In this document: positions 58,901 through 64,000 of the stretch, piece after piece | How the letters are laid out: each line of letters begins with the position of its first letter | Numbering within the stretch: position 1 is the stretch's first letter | DNA from: Diospyros lotus | Taxonomy: Eukaryota > Streptophyta > Magnoliopsida > Ericales > Ebenaceae | DNA: 64,000 nt | NCBI RefSeq assembly: GCF_014633365.1 | Contig: NC_068349.1 | Span: 35,292,753 to 35,356,752 of the forward strand | Direction of reading: 5' to 3' | The notes under the pieces: generated by a model | Told to the model about the DNA's origin: nothing | Databases searched by the model: none | The model's input: only the letters and a program-made list of their open reading frames with translations | Program-made: the position numbers and the translations under genes

Positions 58901-61900
58901 TAAGCGCTTGGTCTTCTAGGGTTGTCTCACTGGTGGTCATGCATGGGCTGGTCTTTGATGCTTCCAACATGTTCAATAGAATAAACTAATAGGTGGCAAT
59001 GAAGGCCTAAGGAGAAAAACGAGAGGGAGACAGAGACGAGAATCACAGAGGCGGTGTGAGGGTTATGGAGACGTGCAATGAAGGCACGTTTTAGGTTTTA
59101 GATGCAAGGAGGGGCTCTGATACCATGTAAAAAATAATACTTCCTCAATTGATAATGATACACAGGTAGGCCTCTTTATAGAAGAGGTAAAGAAAATACG
59201 AAAGTAGAGAAATATGAAACTAGAGCATCTATACAAAAAGGAAACAAAGCTATACACTAGGAAATCAAAGATATTTACAGTCTTAGGAAACTTTCCTAAG
59301 ATGGGTTTAGGCAAGTTTCCTAAACCGAATATAGAAGCTTCCAATCTTGATGGACATGGTCACACACCACACAATTTCTGTGAGCTAACAGATGTGATAC
59401 AAAAGTAGTAGCAATATGATTTCCTTCATTCAGGATCCTGTGAATTATGCCTTCAATAGAGAGGTGCATAAGCAAGCAAGAAAACAGAGAGACAAAATTG
59501 ATCCCTTTCTCTGTTATAAGGTTATCTGCTTACTAATTATAGTGCTCTCATATGGAGAGAAACAGATGGGCTTATCTAGGACTAGAACTGCCAAATCAAA
59601 GTTAACACCCGCAAAAGCAAATGTTGTCTATGTTGGCTGTAGAGGATTTTTTCTTTTCCTTGATATACAGGTCTGGTTGTGAATATTTGACAGAAGCGAT
59701 CACAGGTTTATCTTCCACACAGCTTTATTTTTGCCTCATCTACTGGAATCCATCCACACTAAATTGGATTAAGACTTGTAACTGTTGTTCCTGTACAAGA
59801 GTTCATTATATTTGGCACCACCACCCCTCCCTTCTAACAAATTACGGGAACCGCGGGGGGGGGGGGGGGGTGGGGGGGAGAGAGAAAAAATATGTCCCAC
59901 CCGATAGAGGAGGTTCAATAGATTGTGATACAATTAGTGATCATCAATGAAGTTTAGAAAAGTTACTTGAGAAATACAGTGGCACATACAGAGTCCTATT
60001 TATCAGATCACAGATTAAATGAAGCTATCTTCTCTACAATCATATGGCACACTAACTGTTTTACTAGTGATCCTTTACGCATCAAATGGAACAATGAACC
60101 AATAAAAGTTATAAAACTTGTAAGATTATGTCAGGATCACTACATCAAAAAAGACAAACAAGATTTTGCCACATCCATTTAATGAGTTATAAGCACATAT
60201 GAATCTCCATTTCCCAGTAGTAGGGATTCCTACAAGCATGTTTTTATTCAAATGAAGTAGTCACATACTACATCCCTTACCAATTCCTGATGAAGCTTGC
60301 TATTTTGCAGAATTGCAGATTTTTTCTCCTCGGCCAGCTTAGAAATGAGAGCCTTTACCTGAAATATATAGGCGTAGTCATTGAAAAAATCTGGTAGGTA
60401 CCACAATTAAAAGAAACTTGCAGTCCATTTATCGGTACCAGAAAATTGTTTTCAAGAATCAAAGCTTGGTAACAATATCAACATGAGATAGTCCATACAA
60501 GCCATTGGAACAATATACATATAAAAGGGGTTTGGCAAGCTAAAAGTATGGTCATAGATAGAAATGATTGGTGAGCTAGAGTTCATGTAGCTGACCTCAC
60601 CTAGTGGGATTTAAGGCCTGATACATTGTTGGATATATATTAAGCATTTGCAGTCAACTCCTACAAAATGTCCTTTACTGTTCATTCAGAGTTGAAATGT
60701 GCTTAAAATCGCAGTGCTGATTCAAACACAATTTAGGTTAAAAGGACATTTCCACACTGAAATAGAGGTTCACAACAACTTGCAAAGAGAAAAACAATGC
60801 ACACAAAGGTATATTTAGGTTCTTAAAATTAAAGAACCTCAGGCAAAAAATAAGGAATGTGAAAGCTGCAGATGACATGGCATTCCTATAGGAAATTCAA
60901 ATACAGCTAACAGAATTGGACTGATTAAATTAAATCAAGCCCAAAAAACGACAAAGATAAATATACTAAACTTCAAGGTCAAGAATTAAGCTTAAGGAAA
61001 CATGACAGGACAACAATAACTTTAGCAGATGACACCATCACATGTGTTTGGGTCTAGTAACCAGATATTTGAGAAGAGCTAACTCAAAGCCTTAGAAGGC
61101 CAGTAAAATTCCCAGAGACTGGGAAATACTTAAAGATTCTTAAGTCTCAAGATTTAGATTGAGTGATGCTAAAATGTTATGTATACCAAGCATCTAAAAG
61201 GACGTAACGGTCATAAATTACAAATATATATACAAATTTCCATGAAAAACTACCGGAACATCCAGATAAATCCCATAATGAGAAAAAAATAATAATAAAT
61301 AACCTCTGATGAGTTGTCTTGCGGCTCTACATGTTCTGTTTCTGCAAATGCTCTTGAAGCCTACAAACATAATTAGTTATGCATGAGTCAACATGTAATT
61401 CAGTGGTAGGTACTACTGTAACTTTAAAAACACAGGCAGCTTCTTATCAACTTTTAACATTATATGAATCTAAAATACCCACAGGAGTATAATCAGCTGT
61501 ATTTCCATTCCCATTTTCTGATATTGAAGCCCTTGGAGAGGAGCCTTCCTCTGATTCTTCTCGCACTGGTGATGGCGGTTGTGGTGGTGGGACATAAGCA
61601 ACTCTCAACTTGCACTCCTCAACATGATTCCCAGATTCCTTATTGAACTTGAAGAGAAGAATAAACAAAAATATAAAGAATTCTATCAGCTAAAACATGC
61701 TCTCTCGGATTTTAGAAACTTGCACATAACTTGGTTGACATCTTACCATCTCTGGAGTAATGTCCTTTCCAGTAGCACCAGGACTAGCGACTACACTTTG
61801 AAGTAAGAATTTATCCTTGCATTGCATATCAGGAGGAGCCTCCTTTTGTGCTTGCATTGTAACTAAACCATACATTATTCCACGATTCATGACCAAAAAT

Positions 61901-62504
61901 TAAGAGAACTTGCCATTATGGTTATAACAAAACTGGATGCCCAGAAGATTATTTCTACAGGAGAAAACACGAATCCAAGATGAAAATTAGAAATGAAATG
62001 AAAGAAAGCTAAATATAAACCTATAACATCACACGCAGAGTGCGGCATCACAATTCCAGTGTTAGGACGAACACAATACTTCTTAGGATTCGTCGTCTTG
62101 ACCTAAAAATTTCCAATTCAAAAATCAAAAAGACAGAAAATAAAATCATCATTTCCAATCGTCTAGGGCTTGTCGAATTCAAAGCACTTCATGAAATGAG
62201 ACAACAGAAAAACGCGTGAGTTATAAAATAAAAGACCAGAATTAATACCTTGAACGCCACATAATTATCGGTCTTGTTCGCCAATTGCAGAGAACAGGAG
62301 ATCTGCTTCTTCAATTCGACTTTTTCCAAAAGAAAAACACGAATAAATCGAAAAGAAAAGCTCGAAACACAGATCCGCATGCAAAAGCGAATGGTTCTAT
62401 CGAGAATTTAAGACTTCTAACGAAACAAAGAAAATAATGCAGAGAAAATTACATGGGAACTGAAGCTCCTGCGGTTCGATGCTAAGAAGCTCTCCAGCAC
62501 TCAT
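46936..62504 (-). CDS. VAP27: VAP27-type vesicle-associated membrane protein (MSP domain, ER contact sites)
   Basis: Eight coding exons on the minus strand: 62504-62453, 62319-62249, 62102-62021, 61862-61747, 61647-61483, 61360-61304, 60358-60281 and 47046-46936, in frame, giving 243 residues (Arabidopsis VAP27-1/PVA12 about 239). The MSP domain covers about 5-125: [72 protein letters not shown]. Then come a Ser/Pro/Glu linker ([17 protein letters not shown]), a short coiled coil (about 182-214) and a C-terminal anchor ([20 protein letters not shown]). From family knowledge, VAP27 proteins sit in the ER membrane, bind FFAT-like motifs and organise ER-plasma membrane contacts. The donor of exon 5 (GTGGGT) was chosen to keep frame. 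The last intron, 47047-60280, is 13.2 kb and filled by three nested copia elements, yet its borders are intact (GTAAGG donor, CAG acceptor). Confidence 0.92.
47047..49964. other. VAP27 last intron, part downstream of the copia stack
   Basis: Intronic sequence without coding signal apart from the SINE at 48142. Sequence near 49480-49580 (GCCTAGGCAAGCACC, CCCAGGCAAGTGAGG) looks repeat-derived but boundaries are not visible. Confidence 0.5.
48142..48288 (-). mobile_element. Au-like SINE
   Basis: The minus strand reads from TATGGTGCAACAGTAAGGTT through GAGGTCACAGGTTTCAGG (box-B region) and AAACAGCCTCTTTGC, then GGGTAAGGCTGC and GACCTTTCCCGGAGCC, ending before a T-rich stretch. This order of blocks is that of the widespread plant Au SINE as I know it. 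It lies in the same orientation as the VAP27 gene, within its last intron. Confidence 0.75.
49970..50238 (-). repeat. Copia element A, 3' LTR (269 bp)
   Basis: On the minus strand TGTTAGCTCATGG ... TTTTTTACA. Near-identical partner at 59126-59390. A purine tract (AAGGGGAAG on the minus strand, 50239-50247) adjoins it. The outer flank is GATGT at 49965-49969. Confidence 0.92.
50249..51026 (-). pseudogene. Copia element A: reverse transcriptase end and RNase H
   Basis: Minus-strand remnants include [20 protein letters not shown] and [20 protein letters not shown] (50728-51018), then a degraded stretch, then RNase H with [35 protein letters not shown] and DILTKGLP, ending just before the purine tract. 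It continues the sequence broken off at 58297 by the insertion of B: RKYVLDLY spans the junction once B is removed. Confidence 0.85.
51027..51181 (+). repeat. Copia element B, 5' LTR (155 bp)
   Basis: TGTTGAGTTGTATATAGAG ... AATTCTCACA, followed at once by a TGATATCAGAGCC primer-binding site (one mismatch to the tRNA-Met type). Contains TA and CT simple repeats. The flank TTTCC (51022-51026) is the left target duplication. Confidence 0.88.
51440..52678 (+). pseudogene. Copia element B: reverse transcriptase and RNase H remnant
   Basis: Plus-strand pieces: KNAFLHGYL, then [20 protein letters not shown] and [12 protein letters not shown] in 51513-51854 (the catalytic YVDD is YVND here), LQYFLGIEG, a degraded middle, [26 protein letters not shown], and an RNase H end with [19 protein letters not shown] and LADVFTKSL (52422-52679). 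Several stops interrupt it. A purine tract GAGGGGGAG (52678-52686) precedes the 3' LTR. Confidence 0.85.
52687..52707 (+). repeat. Copia element B, 3' LTR, first part
   Basis: TGTTAAGTTGTATATAGAGA, matching the first 21 bases of the 5' LTR of B, then broken by element C. The second part resumes at 58161. Confidence 0.85.
52708..52962 (+). repeat. Copia element C, 5' LTR (255 bp)
   Basis: TGATAAAATATATTC ... CCTTTTCTACA, followed by primer-binding site TGGTATCAGAGT (52963-52974). Contains a TATAAATA motif near 52896. Confidence 0.92.
53434..54816 (+). pseudogene. Copia element C: gag and protease (open frame, altered active site)
   Basis: 460 codons. The gag region opens with a Ser/Asn-rich leader, then [36 protein letters not shown] and a zinc knuckle of pattern C-x2-C-x4-H-x4-C ([14 protein letters not shown], about residues 268-281). 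The protease motif reads [11 protein letters not shown]; the family has DSGAT, so the catalytic-loop Gly is Arg here (AGA at 54592-54594). The frame stops at 54814-54816 inside what should be continuous pol. Confidence 0.88.
54898..56437 (+). pseudogene. Copia element C: integrase, frameshifted
   Basis: 54898-55536 carries the zinc-binding segment ([14 protein letters not shown]) and core: [10 protein letters not shown] and [10 protein letters not shown] hold two acidic residues, but the third (family GVAERK) reads SVAKRK, so Glu is Lys. The frame then shifts by one base near 55526 into 55526-56437, with [30 protein letters not shown] and [19 protein letters not shown], then a Ser/Pro-rich linker and [20 protein letters not shown] follows at 56435. 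Confidence 0.87.
56438..57910 (+). pseudogene. Copia element C: reverse transcriptase and RNase H
   Basis: After a stretch with stops ([20 protein letters not shown] recognisable near 56570-56630), 56696-57529 gives [39 protein letters not shown], the catalytic VYVDDIIVT and [13 protein letters not shown], with [12 protein letters not shown] at the RNase H start. A single TAG at 57527-57529 separates it from the RNase H end ([44 protein letters not shown]) finishing at 57910. A purine tract GAGGGGGAG precedes the LTR. Confidence 0.88.
57918..58160 (+). repeat. Copia element C, 3' LTR (243 bp)
   Basis: Same ends as the 5' LTR; shorter mainly by a 12-base gap near AGAGAATTCTTAAGAAAC. Confidence 0.92.
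58161..58291 (+). repeat. Copia element B, 3' LTR, second part
   Basis: GAAATAGTTAGCATGATGTT ... AATTCTCACA, matching the remainder of the 5' LTR of B, including ATGATATAGAGATATTCTTC. Followed by target duplication TTTCC. Confidence 0.87.
58297..58976 (-). pseudogene. Copia element A: gag start fused to reverse transcriptase
   Basis: The minus strand begins [20 protein letters not shown] (58976) and has the gag motif [20 protein letters not shown]. Near 58710 it jumps, out of frame, into reverse transcriptase: the next frame reads [18 protein letters not shown], then [20 protein letters not shown] and [13 protein letters not shown]. The rest of gag, protease, integrase and the start of RT are lost. 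It is then cut at 58297 by element B. Confidence 0.85.
59114..59125 (-). other. Copia element A primer-binding site (initiator tRNA-Met)
   Basis: The minus strand reads TGGTATCAGAGC directly after the 5' LTR end TTTTTTACA. Confidence 0.88.
59126..59390 (-). repeat. Copia element A, 5' LTR (265 bp)
   Basis: On the minus strand TGTTAGCTCACAG ... TTTTTTACA; partner of 49970-50238. The outer flank is GATGT (59391-59395). Confidence 0.92.
59396..60280. other. VAP27 last intron, part upstream of the copia stack
   Basis: Ordinary intron sequence with a G run at 59855-59870. Short ORFs (59621-59950 and others) have no domain. Confidence 0.5.
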
Positions 62505-62800
62505 TTTGACCCGATCGCTGAGCGTGTCACCAGAGTGAAGAGAATAGCGGTCCGGCGAATACAGCGGCTTTCCGGTGCCGGTGAGCGGAGCAAGTATCGT
62601 TTTTCTGGTAAACGGCTTCGAGAATTTGAGACAGAGAGAGGGAGAGAGAGAGAGAGATCTGGAATGAATAAAGGCTGGTTTTGTTGCAGAGAATGCTATG
62701 AAGTGGCAACTTGAAACGATGTCGTTTACTCCGTGCTTCATGCTGCAGTTATTTCCATACTTCATGCTGCAGTTGCTTCCATTAATTAATTAGCATTAAC
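62505..62800 (-). promoter_or_regulatory. VAP27 5' leader and proximal promoter region
   Basis: A CT tract on the minus strand (GA on plus, 62632-62657) is typical of plant 5' leaders. No convincing TATA box found. Confidence 0.4.
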
Positions 62801-64000
62801 TCCAACCCAAGCCTGTCCCTGATGTCACATGTTTACCTAAATATTCTGCAAAATACAAGAATAATTCTAATTATTAAAAAATATTTTATTTTTCTCTTAT
62901 TAGAAAATAATTATTTTCTCCCATTAAAAAAATATTTTTAATTTTTATTATCAGTAAAAATAGCTTTTTTATTAGCATAAAAACATTACCAAAAACCATT
63001 TTTATCTTTGAAAAATACACTCAAATGTCGTATTTTTACTTTAAAAATGCTATTTACGCACTTGGTTATGATGTTCTTGGTGAAATTCGTACATTGATGT
63101 GTTAAAAATATTAAATATAAATCGCAGAAGACCCTAAAAAAAAAATTATCTAAACCGCATAGAGTTCATAGTATACCCATAATCGTACAGTAGAAAGATA
63201 AATGGAATGGTACATAGAGCAAAAACTAAAGCCAAAAATCACCACAGAAAATAGCATGCCACCAAACACTAACAGTGCCAATAAATTTCACCTAATCAAG
63301 TGTGAATGAAATTAACAGCGTAATGATGAAACACAACCACATCTGGAGGTTGTTCTGAAACTTTTGAGAATGAGAGCTCTTAGTGATGCTTCCTCCATCC
63401 TGATTTGTGAAGCTGCTTCTTGCCTGCAACCTAGACAGTAAGTTGGGTTTGTTTTTCTTTATCCTTTAGGGTTTAGAGGGTTTAGGGTTTAGCAGCCTGG
63501 GCTTCAAAGCCTCGCTTGAACACAATGATCATTGCCTATGAAGACACCAGAAAAGAGAAACATTTGAGTGTCGTTATAGTATAAATGAAATGGTTTTAGC
63601 AGTAACAGTAAGTAAGATCCAAGGTCATGCTACTGGATTCTTCATAATTTGGTTCAAATGAACGCATTCAAATCGGTTGAGGTAGATGGCAGAGAGTGGG
63701 TGTCACAACTCATATCCCAAGTCCTCGTAGAGAGTGAGCTACCAATTATCTAAAGTTGCGAGGATTGGGAGGATTGGTAGTTCTCTATGCAAAAACTATA
63801 TTGAATGGATTTATTTCATTATTATGGGATCGTGGATGTAGGTTTGTTGAGAATGAATCATGTTATCTGATTCATTGATCTTGTTCTTTTCATTTCTAAC
63901 TGATTGTATGTGATTCAATCCTAACAATTCCGACAACTCAGTAGAGGCAGGAGTTTTTCATAGTCACCAAAAACATTAGCCAAGCATTTCTCATCAGATC
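62801..64000. other. Intergenic, no gene seen
   Basis: AT-rich to about 63150, then mixed sequence. A telomere-like TTTAGGG cluster lies at 63462-63492 (three imperfect units). No ORF of interest. Confidence 0.5.

Larger units (their letters stand above)
49970..59390 (-). mobile_element. Ty1-copia element A (outermost, minus strand)
   Basis: LTRs at 49970-50238 and 59126-59390, flanked by a perfect 5-bp duplication GATGT (49965-49969 and 59391-59395). The span of 9.4 kb includes nested elements B and C (51027-58291); without them and one duplication copy, A is about 2.15 kb. Its own body is reduced by a deletion fusing early gag to reverse transcriptase. It is inserted in the VAP27 last intron in the gene's orientation. 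Confidence 0.92.

Noticed and set aside
63462..63492. TTTAGGG cluster as a telomere or interstitial telomere array
   Set aside because: Only about three imperfect units, like the teloboxes common in plant promoters and leaders; a similar CCCTAA cluster occurs at about 31780.
1..64000. CRISPR array, bacterial operon or organelle insert
   Set aside because: No regularly spaced identical short repeats and no prokaryote-like gene packing; all recognised genes are plant nuclear or retrotransposon.

Overview
The window is nuclear DNA from a flowering plant, most likely a woody eudicot; I cannot name the species. The evidence is spliced plant-type genes with GT-AG introns (a P/U-type cyclin and a VAP27 protein), C2H2 factors with the plant-specific QALGGH finger core and a DLNLPAP repression motif, an Au-like SINE, and Ty1-copia and Ty3-gypsy elements primed by initiator tRNA-Met. 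Intergenic DNA is AT-rich and full of short inverted-repeat elements. I see no CRISPR array, operon or rRNA.

Layout. 1-1812: the 3' end of an LTR retrotransposon, probably Tat-lineage gypsy, with a decayed antisense ORF, a purine tract and an LTR. 2809-3590: a two-exon U2/P3-type cyclin gene. 3591-8850: intergenic, with a small MULE-like MITE and local tandem duplications. 8853-16414: a large inverted duplication whose arms each carry a four-finger C2H2 repressor gene (9494-11008 plus, 14316-15797 minus), arranged tail to tail. 16415-25460: MITE-rich spacer. 25629-26597: a third, ZAT-type C2H2 repressor. 26598-35250: intergenic, with a Harbinger-like MITE and a complete non-autonomous hAT element that has a perfect 8-bp target duplication. 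35254-44280: two adjacent MITE copies, the second split by a decayed Ty3-gypsy chromovirus (35674-43500) with LTRs of very unequal length. 44700-46040: a palindrome and a three-copy tandem array. 46936-62504: a VAP27 gene on the minus strand in eight coding exons, whose last intron is 13.2 kb. 62505-64000: its upstream region and intergenic DNA.

The most striking structure is the VAP27 last intron. Element A (copia, minus strand, target duplication GATGT) sits in the intron. Element B (copia, plus, TTTCC) is inserted in A. Element C (copia, plus, GAGAT/GAAAT) is inserted in the 3' LTR of B. Boundaries and target duplications give an unambiguous order A, then B, then C. The terminal exon beyond this stack, at 46936-47046, encodes the membrane anchor and is still intact.

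Host genes do not form a pathway: a cell-cycle regulator, three EAR-type repressors and an ER membrane-contact protein. The three C2H2 genes within 17 kb look like a local family cluster, two of them from one recent inverted duplication. Everything here is read by eye; homology statements rest on recognised motifs, not on searches.
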